From assembly GCF_900197575.1 (NCBI RefSeq), contig NZ_FZLN01000001.1:186001-250000 (forward strand): a stretch of DNA of 64,000 nucleotides, read 5' to 3'. Source of the DNA: Acinetobacter apis. Its GTDB lineage: Bacteria; Pseudomonadota; Gammaproteobacteria; Pseudomonadales; Moraxellaceae. Under the pieces are notes generated by a model. That model ran no database searches. It saw only the letters and a list, made by a program, of their open reading frames with translations, and was not told where the DNA came from. The translations under genes were made by a program, and so were the position numbers. Shown in pieces: positions 1-9,035 of this stretch (positions are counted from its first letter, which is position 1; each line of letters begins with the position of its first letter).

Positions 1-1124
1 CTGTTCTAATCTCTTGACTATTAATCATAGACCAAATATATTAAAATAATGAAAACACTTAAATTACGCATAAAAGACAAACATTGCAAGGTGTTAGACC
101 AACTCGCATCTGAAGTGAACTTTGTTTGGAACTATGTGAATGATTTGTGTTTTAAGCATCTCAAAAAAACAGGTCAATTCTTCTCAGCCTATGATGTTGC
201 CAAATACACTAAAGGCACATCAAAAGAGTGTGGCTTACATAGCCAAACTGTGCAGGCAGTGACAGAAGAACTCATTACAAGACGCAAACAATTTAAGAAA
301 GCCAAGCTAAATTGGCGTGTAAGCAATAAGAAATCTGCAAGACGTTCACTGGGTTGGATTCCATTTAAAAAAGTTGCTGTGAAGTACGCTGATGGTTATG
401 TTCAGTATGGTAAGCATCAATTCAAATTATGGGATAGCTACGGACTCTCAAAATACAAAGTTAAGACAGGTGAATTTGTTGAAGATAGTCGTCGGCGTTG
501 GTATGTCTGTTTAGTTGTAGAAGCACCAAAGATAGAGAAAACAACATCAACCACAGCCATTGGTATTGATCTAGGGCTAAAAGACCTTGCAACATGCTCA
601 GATGGTGTAAAACTCAAAGCTCCTAAAATCTATCGGCAGTATGAACAAAAGTTGGGTATTGCCCAAAGAGCCAAGAACAAAAAACGTGTCAAAGCGATTC
701 ATGCCAAGATTAAGAATATTAGACAGAATATGTTGCATCAATTCACACACAAACTTGTGAATAGTCATGCAATGATCATTGTTGGTAATGTAAATGCCAA
801 AGCATTAGCACAGACAAAATTAGCTAAGTCTGTACTCGATGCAAGTTGGACAACCTTAAGAACCATGCTCAAGTACAAATGCGAGAACGCAGGCGTATGG
901 TTTGAGGAAGTCAACGAAGCGTATACCACTCAAACGTGTTCGTGCTGTAGCTCACGGCTCAGTAGTCCGAAAGGTAGAACAGGTCTTGGAATAAGGGAAT
1001 GGCAGTGCATGGAGTGCGGTACGCTCCATGATCGAGATATAAACTCAGCACTGAATATTCTTGCGCTCGGACATGAGCGTCTCGCAGGAGGAATCCCCGT
1101 CCTTTAGGTCGGGGAGGATGTCAA
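1..1124 (+). mobile_element. IS200/IS605-type element with tnpB only
   Basis: The element holds one complete tnpB and no tnpA in the visible part, so it is either non-autonomous or its left part lies before the window. The right end is recognisable: the last tnpB codons run into an imperfect hairpin (1095-1114, stem CCCCG/CGGGG, loop TTTA), followed by GGGGAGGATGTCAA ending about 1124. From memory, this type of end is common in IS605/IS1341-like elements. The left end is not certain. A TTGAC at 14-18 could be the target-adjacent motif, which would put the left boundary near 19. No target duplication is expected for this family. Confidence 0.65.
49..1107 (+). CDS. tnpB: TnpB, RNA-guided endonuclease of IS200/IS605 type
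   Basis: This is a 352-residue TnpB, the RuvC-fold nuclease related to Cas12 that cuts DNA guided by an RNA made from the element's right end. The RuvC-I motif GIDLGLKD carries Asp174. The zinc finger has CSCC at 297-300 and CMEC further on, followed by HDRDINSAL with the RuvC-III Asp at 328/330. The usual RuvC-II Glu (as in IVIEDL) is missing: the matching stretch reads IIVGNVNA, with Gly at 246. A Glu at 290 in VNEAYTTQT may replace it, as in TnpB groups with a relocated catalytic Glu. The protein ends GGIPVL, and its stop codon lies inside the terminal hairpin, as is usual for this family. Full length and no frameshift suggest it is intact. Confidence 0.9.
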   Translation: MKTLKLRIKDKHCKVLDQLASEVNFVWNYVNDLCFKHLKKTGQFFSAYDVAKYTKGTSKECGLHSQTVQAVTEELITRRKQFKKAKLNWRVSNKKSARRSLGWIPFKKVAVKYADGYVQYGKHQFKLWDSYGLSKYKVKTGEFVEDSRRRWYVCLVVEAPKIEKTTSTTAIGIDLGLKDLATCSDGVKLKAPKIYRQYEQKLGIAQRAKNKKRVKAIHAKIKNIRQNMLHQFTHKLVNSHAMIIVGNVNAKALAQTKLAKSVLDASWTTLRTMLKYKCENAGVWFEEVNEAYTTQTCSCCSSRLSSPKGRTGLGIREWQCMECGTLHDRDINSALNILALGHERLAGGIPVL

Positions 1125-1140
1125 CTAAAACTCCAAACTC
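1000..1140 (+). ncRNA. putative reRNA (omega RNA) with flanking guide
   Basis: In TnpB elements a guide RNA is processed from the 3' part of the tnpB transcript and the right end, and the next ~16 bases of host flank act as the guide. Here the terminal hairpin (1095-1114) and the end near 1124 would be the scaffold, and the bases after 1124 the guide. The position follows from family knowledge and is not shown directly. The 5' boundary is arbitrary. Confidence 0.35.
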
Positions 1141-1303
1141 AAACCAAGTTTTGCGGCTTGCTGAATTATTACATCTTAGTCACACACCACCTCAGTTTAT
1201 TCCTGAGGTTGAACGAGAAATTGGCTTATTACTTGGTTATGCTCATGAAGATGTTGAATATTTCATTCAGCATGTTTTAGCATTAAAATCAACGAAAACT
1301 TGA
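1118..1303 (+). CDS. small conserved-type protein, start at IS boundary
   Basis: This 61-residue soluble acidic-basic protein begins MSTKTPNSNQVLRL and contains PPQFIPEVEREIGLLLGYA. I recognise no domain. The first ATG (1118) is part of the right-end sequence of the IS element, so the element may have replaced the native start region. The GGGGAGG before the ATG is too close to serve as a normal ribosome binding site. In-frame starts exist further upstream inside tnpB (TTG 1061, ATG 1073) and would give an 80-residue form. The gene converges on ppiC and overlaps its end by 15 bp. It may be a functional gene or a 5'-damaged one. Confidence 0.6.
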   Translation: MSTKTPNSNQVLRLAELLHLSHTPPQFIPEVEREIGLLLGYAHEDVEYFIQHVLALKSTKT

Positions 1304-1579
1304 CATACGAAATTTCACTTCAACCAAGTGGAAGCCAAATTTACTTTTGATTGGGCCTTGAATTGTTTTTTCGGGTGCTGAAAACACCAATTTATCAATG
1401 ACAGGTACCAATTGCCCTTTTTTAATTTCACCTAATTCGCCGCCACGACTTGCTGAATTACAAGTTGAGTGCTGTTTCGCGAGCTTAGCAAAGTCTGCAC
1501 CACGAGCGAGTTTTTCTTTTAATTGCTGAGCTAAAGCAATGTCCTTGACTAAAATGTGGCGTACAATGGCTGTAGACAT
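1289..1579 (-). CDS. ppiC: parvulin-type peptidyl-prolyl isomerase
   Basis: This 96-residue single-domain parvulin (PpiC/Par10 family) catalyses cis-trans isomerisation of peptide bonds before proline. The family pattern is clear: VRHILVKD at the N-terminus, ADFAKLAKQHSTC, GGELGEIKKGQLVP, and the closing strand FGFHLVEV. There is no signal peptide, so it should be cytoplasmic. E. coli PpiC is about the same length. The C-terminus (KFRMSSFR) is slightly longer than usual and overlaps the converging small gene. It lies directly downstream of mutM on the same strand with a one-base gap, so the two are probably co-transcribed. Confidence 0.9.
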   Translation of the reverse strand: MSTAIVRHILVKDIALAQQLKEKLARGADFAKLAKQHSTCNSASRGGELGEIKKGQLVPVIDKLVFSAPEKTIQGPIKSKFGFHLVEVKFRMSSFR

Positions 1580-1580
1580 G

Positions 1581-2405
1581 TTATTTTTCCTTAATCACAG
1601 GTAAGGCTTGGCAAATAGGGCAAAAGACACTAGCACGCTGTCCAAGCTTAATATTTTCTAGTGTGGTTTCACATTGAACACACATTTCACCTGCTCGGCC
1701 ATACACCAATAATGTTTGCTGAAAATACCCATTTTCACCAGATGCATTGGTATAGTCACGCAATGTCGAGCCACCAAGTCGAATCGCTTGTTTGAGTATA
1801 CGTTTAATCTCTATAACCAATTTTTCAATCTGTGCAGAAGTTAATGTATGCGCAGGCTGTGCAGGATGAACTCCAATATTGAAGAGGCTTTCTGTGGCAT
1901 AAATATTACCAACACCAACCACAACATGGTTGTCCATGATGGCGACTTTGATGGCTGTTTTTTTGCTTTTTAAGGCGTTGTACAAATAATCTGCATCAAA
2001 ATCATCACTTAACGGCTCAGGACCGAGTGGATCAATTAATTGTTTTTGGGTGGTTTCATTTAGCCAAAGAATACAGCCAAAACGTCTTGGGTCATGGTAA
2101 CGTAACTCAAAATCATCAAACTGAATAATAAAATGATCATGTTTACGCAGTGGCTCATTGGCATTGCAAATACGAAAACTGCCTGACATACCTAAATGCC
2201 AAAGCATAGTTGCCTGTTCAAATGTCGCGAAAATATATTTTGAACGTCTAGAAAGTGCAATTAGACGTTGCCCTGTAAGTTGAGACACGTCTGCTGGAAT
2301 TGGCCAACGTAATTTAGGTTGATGAACTGAAACAGACTTAACCCGTTGATCAAGCAAAGGGAGTAGACTCGATTTTGTTGTTTCAACTTCTGGGAGTTCA
2401 GGCAT
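1581..2405 (-). CDS. mutM: formamidopyrimidine-DNA glycosylase (Fpg)
   Basis: This 274-residue base-excision repair enzyme removes 8-oxoguanine and formamidopyrimidines and nicks the abasic site. The N-terminus after Met is PELPEVETT, with Pro as the catalytic amine and Glu next to it. The middle contains the helix-two-turn-helix region (VGVGNIYATESLF). The C-terminal zinc finger has CVQC and CPIC with the usual spacing. Length is normal for the family. The start gives the invariant MPELPEVE sequence, so it is secure. It heads a short minus-strand unit with ppiC. Confidence 0.97.
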   Translation of the reverse strand: MPELPEVETTKSSLLPLLDQRVKSVSVHQPKLRWPIPADVSQLTGQRLIALSRRSKYIFATFEQATMLWHLGMSGSFRICNANEPLRKHDHFIIQFDDFELRYHDPRRFGCILWLNETTQKQLIDPLGPEPLSDDFDADYLYNALKSKKTAIKVAIMDNHVVVGVGNIYATESLFNIGVHPAQPAHTLTSAQIEKLVIEIKRILKQAIRLGGSTLRDYTNASGENGYFQQTLLVYGRAGEMCVQCETTLENIKLGQRASVFCPICQALPVIKEK

Positions 2406-2573
2406 AAATAAGGGAAGTCATATTTATAAATGGAAAATATATTTTACCATGCTTCAATAAATTACTTAAAAAATGGTGATTAAATCTGTTTTATATGTAA
2501 CATTAGGTTATATTTATCATGATTACTGTTACAATCCTCAATTTAGAATTATAAAAATGACAAGAGTTCAAGT

Positions 2574-4727
2574 ATGAAATCTAGCGTGTCTATAAAAATT
2601 TTAAATGCAGTGTTTTTTTTAGTACCTGCAACCTTCAGCTTAAATTTGTATGCGGGACAAAACGTATTTTTGATTGATAGTAATTTACCTGCTATTAAAG
2701 CAGAAGCCACACGAACGGGGACCACCTATTTAAATACGCCTGCATCAATTTATCGAGCTGATGTTCCAACGCAAACTCGAGATATTGGCGTCAATTTGAC
2801 GGAGGTGGTTCGGGGTATTCCAAGTTTACAATTGAATAATCGACAAAACTACGCGCAGGATTTACAGCTGTCTATGCGCGGCTTTGGAGCAAGATCAACG
2901 TTTGGTGTCCGAGGCATCCGCATTTATGTCGATGGTATTCCTGCCACTATGCCAGATGGTCAAGGTCAAACCTCTAATATTGATTTATATAGTTTAGACC
3001 ATGTTGAAATTTTAACAGGACCATTTTCATCTTTATATGGGAATTCATCAGGCGGTGTCTTACTCACTCATACCAAAGAAGGAACAGGCGACGATTCTGT
3101 CACCTTAAACTATGGTGCAGGCAAGCACGACAGTAATCATTCAGGTGTTATTTTACAAGGCGGTTCAGGAGAGCGCGGTGAACCTGCTTATATCATCAGC
3201 TCATCTTACTTTAATACCGATGGTTATCGTGACAATAGTGGTGCCAATAAGCTCATGAATAATGCCAAGTTGACTTGGAATTTAGAAGATGGCAGTAAAA
3301 TCAATTGGATTACCAACTATGTCAAAAGTACAGCAGATGATCCAATGGGTTTGACCAGAGCAGCATGGCAAACTGATCCTAAACAAGCTGTTGATGCATC
3401 TTATAAATACAATACACGTAAAGAATTAGAACAAGTTCAAACAGGCTTAACATGGTTAAAGCGAATTGATGATCAGCAAACGCTTTATGTGATGGGGTAT
3501 GTGGGTTATCGAGGAGTGACTCAGTATCAATCTATTCCAAACACCACGCAGCGCGCCAATGAAAGTAATACGGGCGGCATTATTTCTTTTGACCGTGCTT
3601 ATTATGGAATGGACTTACGCTGGACGGGAACAGATTTATTGCCGAGTACAGATATTAGTTTAGGGGTGGCTTTAGATGGTATGCATGATTCACGACGCGG
3701 TTTTGAAAACTTTTTGCGTACATCTGCAAATACAGCAGCTACAGATTATGACTTTGGGGTACAAGGCAATAAACGCCGTGATGAAGACAATACATTATGG
3801 AATATTGATCCATATTTACAGGCATCATGGCAGATTTTACCTGATTGGCGCTTAGACACAGGGATGCGCTTTAGCAATGTGCACTATAAGTCAGAAGATC
3901 AATTTATTGTAGGCAATAATGGTGATGACAGTGGCGATAAAGTGTATCAAAAGTTTTTACCTTCAGCAGCATTAAGCTTTCAAGTATTGCCAAGTACCTT
4001 GTTATATATGAGTTATGCGAAAGGTTTTGAAACGCCAACATTTACTGAAACAACATACCGACCAGATGGTCAGCTTGGTTTTAACAATAATCTATTGCCA
4101 TCTAGCAGTGACAATTATGAAATTGGAATTAAAACCAATCATCAGCTTGGTTATTTTTCAGCAGTGGCCTTTGAGAGCCATACCACAAATGATATTGTGT
4201 CAGCTGGTAGCACAAATGGTCGTGCTACATTCCAAAATGCAGATCAAACCATTCGTAAGGGACTTGAGTTTTCTTGGACCAAAAAGATTTGGAAGCAACT
4301 AATTGCTCAAGCAACTTATAGCTATTTAGATGCACGTTTTAACGCAGACGTGCAAGCAGTTGATACAACTAATAATATTAAAAAAGGTGCAGCAATTCCA
4401 GGTCTTGCTAAAAACCAAGCCTATGCTAGTTTAGCATGGCAGCCTGATACAGGATTTCGAGCAGGTGTTGATATACGCTATATGGATAAAATGTATGTTG
4501 ATGATCAAAACTCAGATGCTGCACCAAGTTATACCATTACCGCATTTAATGTAGGGTATGCTTATAAAGTGAAAGAATGGTCATTAAATGCGTATGCACG
4601 TTTAGATAATGCGTTTAATCGTAAATATATTGGTTCAGTGATTGTAAATGACAGCAATGGTCGGTATTTTGAACCTGCGGATCGCCGTTATTGGGGCGCA
4701 GGCCTGAGTATTACTAAGCTATTTTAA
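2574..4727 (+). CDS. TonB-dependent outer-membrane receptor
   Basis: This 717-residue receptor has a cleavable signal peptide (about residues 1-27, ending LYAG), a plug domain and a 22-strand-type barrel ending in Phe. Plug landmarks are GVNLTEVVRGIPSL, MRGFGARSTFGVRG, IYVDGIPATMPDGQG and VEILTGPFSSLYGNSSGGV. The sequence is closest in style to FecA-like or broad TonB-dependent receptors, but the ligand cannot be told from sequence. An OYE-type reductase starts 19 bp downstream and may be co-transcribed. I did not find a convincing Fur box in its upstream region, so iron control is not established. Confidence 0.9.
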   Translation: MKSSVSIKILNAVFFLVPATFSLNLYAGQNVFLIDSNLPAIKAEATRTGTTYLNTPASIYRADVPTQTRDIGVNLTEVVRGIPSLQLNNRQNYAQDLQLSMRGFGARSTFGVRGIRIYVDGIPATMPDGQGQTSNIDLYSLDHVEILTGPFSSLYGNSSGGVLLTHTKEGTGDDSVTLNYGAGKHDSNHSGVILQGGSGERGEPAYIISSSYFNTDGYRDNSGANKLMNNAKLTWNLEDGSKINWITNYVKSTADDPMGLTRAAWQTDPKQAVDASYKYNTRKELEQVQTGLTWLKRIDDQQTLYVMGYVGYRGVTQYQSIPNTTQRANESNTGGIISFDRAYYGMDLRWTGTDLLPSTDISLGVALDGMHDSRRGFENFLRTSANTAATDYDFGVQGNKRRDEDNTLWNIDPYLQASWQILPDWRLDTGMRFSNVHYKSEDQFIVGNNGDDSGDKVYQKFLPSAALSFQVLPSTLLYMSYAKGFETPTFTETTYRPDGQLGFNNNLLPSSSDNYEIGIKTNHQLGYFSAVAFESHTTNDIVSAGSTNGRATFQNADQTIRKGLEFSWTKKIWKQLIAQATYSYLDARFNADVQAVDTTNNIKKGAAIPGLAKNQAYASLAWQPDTGFRAGVDIRYMDKMYVDDQNSDAAPSYTITAFNVGYAYKVKEWSLNAYARLDNAFNRKYIGSVIVNDSNGRYFEPADRRYWGAGLSITKLF

Positions 4728-4746
4728 CAAAAAATAAGAGGTTAGG

Positions 4747-5862
4747 ATGACGAGTCAATTATTTCAATCATTGGCATGTGGAACACTGACATTAGAAAAT
4801 AAAATTATTATTGCACCGATGTGCCAATATTCTGCAACAGAACAGGGTGAACCTACCTATTGGCATGCACAGCAGTGGGCAAGTTATGCGTTGTCTGGGG
4901 CAGGGTTAACCATTATAGAAGCCACAGCGGTGAGCCCTGAAGGCAGAATTAGTTATGCTGATTTGGGATTATGGAATGATCAGCAAGCTGAGAAAATCAA
5001 ACATCAATTGCAACAAGTTAAATCTTTGTCGCCTATGCCGTTTGCAATTCAGCTTTCGCATGCAGGACGTAAGGCATCATCCGATTTACCTTGGAAAGGT
5101 GGAAAACAATTGCCGCCTGAAGATGCGTTAGGTTGGCAAACTGTTGCACCTAGTGATATTGCTTTTAAGCCAGATCATGTGTCACCTAAAGCACTAAGCC
5201 ATACTGAAATTAAACACATTCAACAACAGTTTGCAGACGCAGCAAAACGCGCTGTAGATGCAGGATTTGATTTAATTGAAGTTCATGCTGCACATGGTTA
5301 TTTGTTACATCAGTTTTTATCCCCACTCTCAAACCAGCGTACAGATGAATATGGTGGTTCGCCTGAAAACCGTATGCGGATGGTATTAGAAACAATCCAG
5401 GCAATTCAAAGTGTTGTACCTGCTCATTTTCCAATAGGTGTACGAATTTCAGCTACAGACTGGATGGCAGTAGAGAGCTGGGATATTGATTCAAGTATTC
5501 AATTATCAAGTGCCTTAGAGCATCTTGGTGTGGTTTACATTCATGTGTCGACCGGTGGTCTGCATGAACATCAGCAAATTGATATTAAAGAAAACTATCA
5601 AGTACCTTATGCACAAGCCATTAAGGCGCAAGTCAATATTCCTGTCATTGCAGTCGGTCTGATTACACAAGCAACACAAGCTGAACAAATCTTACAAAAT
5701 GATCAAGCAGATGCTGTTGCTTTAGCTCGGATTATACAATATAACCCTCGCTGGCCTTGGCATGCTGCAGCAGAGCTGGGTGAAAATATTCATATTTCAC
5801 CACAATATTTACGTTGTCAGCCACATGGTGTTAAGGATCTGTTTAAGCCATTTAGACATTGA
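4747..5862 (+). CDS. NADH:flavin oxidoreductase, old yellow enzyme family (YqjM-like)
   Basis: This 371-residue TIM-barrel FMN enzyme probably reduces activated alkenes with NAD(P)H. It has the YqjM-class features: Cys in IIAPMCQYSATEQG near the flavin, the substrate-binding His pair in EVHAAHGYLLHQFLSP, the NQRTDEYGGSPENR loop, and a C-terminal VALARIIQYNP phosphate-binding segment. It is cytoplasmic. The gene follows the TonB receptor by 19 bp with GAGG before the ATG. The natural substrate is unknown. Confidence 0.92.
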   Translation: MTSQLFQSLACGTLTLENKIIIAPMCQYSATEQGEPTYWHAQQWASYALSGAGLTIIEATAVSPEGRISYADLGLWNDQQAEKIKHQLQQVKSLSPMPFAIQLSHAGRKASSDLPWKGGKQLPPEDALGWQTVAPSDIAFKPDHVSPKALSHTEIKHIQQQFADAAKRAVDAGFDLIEVHAAHGYLLHQFLSPLSNQRTDEYGGSPENRMRMVLETIQAIQSVVPAHFPIGVRISATDWMAVESWDIDSSIQLSSALEHLGVVYIHVSTGGLHEHQQIDIKENYQVPYAQAIKAQVNIPVIAVGLITQATQAEQILQNDQADAVALARIIQYNPRWPWHAAAELGENIHISPQYLRCQPHGVKDLFKPFRH

Positions 5863-5887
5863 TTAATTTTATTGTAGAGCGCCTGAT

Positions 5888-6814
5888 GTGTTACTGACTG
5901 TGATTGTTCCCGTCTTCATATTAATGTTGGTGGGGTTTGTTAGTGTAAGAATTGGGCTTTTAAACCACGAGCAAATCAAAAGTTTAGGAACTTTCGTCAT
6001 GAAGGTTTCTTTACCTGCTTATATCTTACATGCGTTATCCACCCAATCTTTACAAGATTTATGGGTTCCTACATACCTTGTTGTTTATATTGTTGCCACA
6101 TTACTTTTATTTATCGCGACATATCTGATTTTTAAAAAGATATTTAAATATCGATTTTCATCTGTACTGATTATTTCATTGGGTGCAGCGGTATCGAACA
6201 CAGGGCTTTTGGGCACCGCATTAATTCCCATGCTGATTGGTAATGATATTATTAACTATCTTGCGCTGACGATTTTATTCGACAGTGTGGTGATGACCTG
6301 TTTAATGTTGCTTTTAACCGATCCAGGTTTATATCAAAAAAACACCTTTTCTGATATTTCAGCCAAAGTATTGCGACAGTTAATTCGTAATCCATTGGTT
6401 ATTTCAATTTTAATTGCCATGGGCTGTATTACGTTTGAAGTGACGTTACCAGTCATTATTGATGAACCTTTAGAGCTTTTGGGTCAGGCTGCTGCACCTG
6501 CTGCGCTTGTTATTATTGGTGCCAATTTATCACCATTAATTTTAAAGCATATTGATGTACCTTCAATGTTGCTTGTTGTTTTAAAAGTCATTGTTTTTCC
6601 GAGTATAGTCTTTATTTTATTTCAATTATGGCCTGATGCTGACCTAGACATGGTCCATGCAGGGGTGTTAATTGCTTTATTGCCCATGCCAACTTTATTT
6701 ATTATGTTGGGACAAATTTACGGTTTAGAAAAAAAAGCATCAAATGTTCTTACATTAAGCACTTTACTGAGTTTGGCATTCATGAGTATTTTAACTGTGC
6801 TTTGGTGGTCTTAA
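5888..6814 (+). CDS. AEC-family (auxin efflux carrier-like) permease
   Basis: This 308-residue integral membrane protein has about ten hydrophobic segments with the internal-repeat layout of the AEC/bile-acid transporter superfamily. Typical stretches are MKVSLPAYILHALS, SNTGLLGTALIPMLIG and APAALVIIGANL. It probably exports a small organic anion, substrate unknown. The start is GTG, because the overlapping ATG two bases upstream is out of frame and stops at once. It is 25 bp downstream of the OYE gene. Its stop abuts the stop of the converging MFS gene. Confidence 0.88.
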   Translation: MLLTVIVPVFILMLVGFVSVRIGLLNHEQIKSLGTFVMKVSLPAYILHALSTQSLQDLWVPTYLVVYIVATLLLFIATYLIFKKIFKYRFSSVLIISLGAAVSNTGLLGTALIPMLIGNDIINYLALTILFDSVVMTCLMLLLTDPGLYQKNTFSDISAKVLRQLIRNPLVISILIAMGCITFEVTLPVIIDEPLELLGQAAAPAALVIIGANLSPLILKHIDVPSMLLVVLKVIVFPSIVFILFQLWPDADLDMVHAGVLIALLPMPTLFIMLGQIYGLEKKASNVLTLSTLLSLAFMSILTVLWWS

Positions 6815-8236
6815 TTAACGTGTGGATTTTCTTGGTGCATTTTGTTTTCTTAATTGCCAAAAGATCCAACTTGCACATACGGTAATGCTTCCCAAACAAA
6901 TAAATGTATATTGAAATGACAATAACATTTGGGTTTTACCATAGATATGGATGAAATTATTAAGGACTGCGCCTGCAATTGCAACCCCCATACTCATGGA
7001 CAATTGTTGCACCACAGACAGCAAACTGTTGCCACTGCTGGCGTCATCGGTGGTTAAGTCTTTAATAGTGACTGTATTCATGGCAGTAAATTGAATAGAA
7101 TTAACAATACCAATTAAAAAGAAATGAATAACCTGCCACCACAATGGTGTGCTTGGTGAAATTGCAGCAAGGCTTGCAATGCCTAATCCCACTAAAATGG
7201 TGTTGGTGGTTAATACATTACGGTAGCCAAAGCGATAAATAATCTTAGTGATGTACTGTTTAATGATCATTGAACCAATTGCCAATGGAATCATCATTAA
7301 ACCTGCAATGGTGGGATTAAATCCTAAAACCACTTGTAGCATGAGTGGAAGCATAAATGGAATTGCACCATTGCCAAGCCGTGCAAAAAGATTGCCTAAA
7401 ATACCAATACTAAATGTATCTACTTTAAAGATAGAGGTATGAAATAGAGGTGAGTGATGGCGAATGGCATGCAACCAATAAGATGCACCTGCTGATAAAC
7501 CAACAATTAATAAAATGAGGGTATGTGCTTGCGAGTGTGATGGGTCAACCATACTTTCAAGTACGAAGGATAAGCTCACCATACTGACAGCAATAAATAG
7601 AAAGCCGACATAATCAAAGGGCTCTAAATTCATCATTTTTAAATCAGGTAATATTCTTAAGGTAAAAAATGCACCAACAATTCCAATGGGGACATTAATA
7701 AAGAAAATCCAATGCCAACTGACAAGTTCAACCAAGGCGCCACCTAAGCTTGGTCCGATCAGCGGTCCGACCAATCCAGGAATACTGACAAAACTCAGTG
7801 CAGCAAGTAGCTGTTTTTTAGGCATGACTTTAAGCAAGGTTAAACGACCAACAGGTTGTAATAATGCACCGCCAATACCTTGAAAGACACGAGCAATGAC
7901 CAATTGGTTTAATGTTTGAGAAATTGCACATGCCACAGAGGCCACGCTAAATAAGATGATCGCTGCAAAGTAAGTTTTGCGAATACCATACCGGTCAGTG
8001 ACCCAACCGCTTAAAGGAATAGTGACTGCCATTGCAAGTACATAAGCCACAATTACGGACTGCATATTCAGTGGATTTTCATTTAAGCTTTTTGCAATAT
8101 TGGGCAGAGCGGTATTAATAATAGTACTGTCTAATTGCTGCATGAAAAAACCCATGGCCACAAGCCATAGTATTGGACGATATTGCACATCAATGGGTTC
8201 CGGCTTGTCTTTGGCCGTGGTTTGGGTATTTTTCAT
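6815..8236 (-). CDS. MFS drug transporter, DHA2 (EmrB/QacA) family
   Basis: This 473-residue inner-membrane proton-driven exporter has about 14 membrane segments. The first carries the DHA2 signature MQQLDSTIINTALPNIA, then SGWVTDRYGIRKTY (motif A) and RVFQGIGGALLQPVGR (motif B/C region). It resembles E. coli HsrA/YieO more than EmrB, since no EmrA-type partner is next to it. Substrate is unknown. The gene is 73 bp downstream of the ygfZ-like gene on the same strand. Confidence 0.92.
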   Translation of the reverse strand: MKNTQTTAKDKPEPIDVQYRPILWLVAMGFFMQQLDSTIINTALPNIAKSLNENPLNMQSVIVAYVLAMAVTIPLSGWVTDRYGIRKTYFAAIILFSVASVACAISQTLNQLVIARVFQGIGGALLQPVGRLTLLKVMPKKQLLAALSFVSIPGLVGPLIGPSLGGALVELVSWHWIFFINVPIGIVGAFFTLRILPDLKMMNLEPFDYVGFLFIAVSMVSLSFVLESMVDPSHSQAHTLILLIVGLSAGASYWLHAIRHHSPLFHTSIFKVDTFSIGILGNLFARLGNGAIPFMLPLMLQVVLGFNPTIAGLMMIPLAIGSMIIKQYITKIIYRFGYRNVLTTNTILVGLGIASLAAISPSTPLWWQVIHFFLIGIVNSIQFTAMNTVTIKDLTTDDASSGNSLLSVVQQLSMSMGVAIAGAVLNNFIHIYGKTQMLLSFQYTFICLGSITVCASWIFWQLRKQNAPRKSTR

Positions 8237-8309
8237 GGTTTTATCTACTTTTTAATTTTTATTTCAAATGCCATCGAGTCCGCTTCAATGGCATGACAAT
8301 CACAACAGG

Positions 8310-9035
8310 TTATGTAGTAGGTCGTGCCACATCACCACGCATATGGTCAGGTAAATCAAGGATTTCGACATCATGTTCTTCTGACAGTGTTGGTCGTGCA
8401 ATCACCAATGCTTTATAATGATCACCAAGGGTGATGCTGTTGACCACTTGCGTGTGTGGGTGGAGCTTGCTCAGTGGTGCAGGAGCAATCCCTGTGCCTT
8501 GAATTAGATGTAACCATTGTTTGGGTTGGGCTTTAAACCAAAGACGTGCGATGACTTCTTGGCCTAAATAGCAGCCTTTATCATATTCAATGCCATGACG
8601 TTGGTGTAAACGTAATTCCTGTGGTTGAAACATATGCGCTGTATCTTGGCTGATCCAAGCTTCACCATGTTCAATCGCAAATTGTTGCCATTGGGTGAGA
8701 TCGCTTGCTTCAGTTAAAAACGCTGTACTGTTGTTTTGAATATGTGGAAATACAAACCCTTGTTCGGTCAGCTCAATTTTTGCAAAAGCGCCGTATTTGC
8801 GTACATGTTGTTTGAAAGCATCGCTTTGGTCTGCAATTACGACAATATCAAAATATTCAGGATTGGTTTTTTTAATCCATAAACCGAATGCAATACGACC
8901 TTTTAAATCACAAATTACAGTGTACTGATTTATATTTTCCTTTAATCGATCAATATGAATTGTAATTTGACCTTGTAGAAATTTAGAGGCATCTGCTCCA
9001 GTCAGTTTAAAATGCGTAAAGCTTAATGGATCCAT
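8310..9035 (-). CDS. ygfZ: YgfZ/GcvT-domain folate-dependent Fe-S protein factor
   Basis: This 241-residue protein carries the YgfZ signature KGCYLGQEVIARLWF, with the conserved Cys, and the N-terminal FLQGQITIHIDRL folate-fold segment. YgfZ family members use tetrahydrofolate and help maintain Fe-S enzymes such as MiaB under oxidative stress. It is shorter than E. coli YgfZ (326 residues) but has the common short form seen in related genera. It is cytoplasmic. The start at MDPLSFTHFKL is the only in-frame Met before the conserved region. Confidence 0.88.
   Translation of the reverse strand: MDPLSFTHFKLTGADASKFLQGQITIHIDRLKENINQYTVICDLKGRIAFGLWIKKTNPEYFDIVVIADQSDAFKQHVRKYGAFAKIELTEQGFVFPHIQNNSTAFLTEASDLTQWQQFAIEHGEAWISQDTAHMFQPQELRLHQRHGIEYDKGCYLGQEVIARLWFKAQPKQWLHLIQGTGIAPAPLSKLHPHTQVVNSITLGDHYKALVIARPTLSEEHDVEILDLPDHMRGDVARPTT

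Noticed and set aside
180-1107. TnpB as a dead enzyme because the canonical Glu is missing
   Set aside because: Length, zinc finger and both Asp are intact, and a Glu is available at a position compatible with the known relocation, so inactivity is not the best reading.
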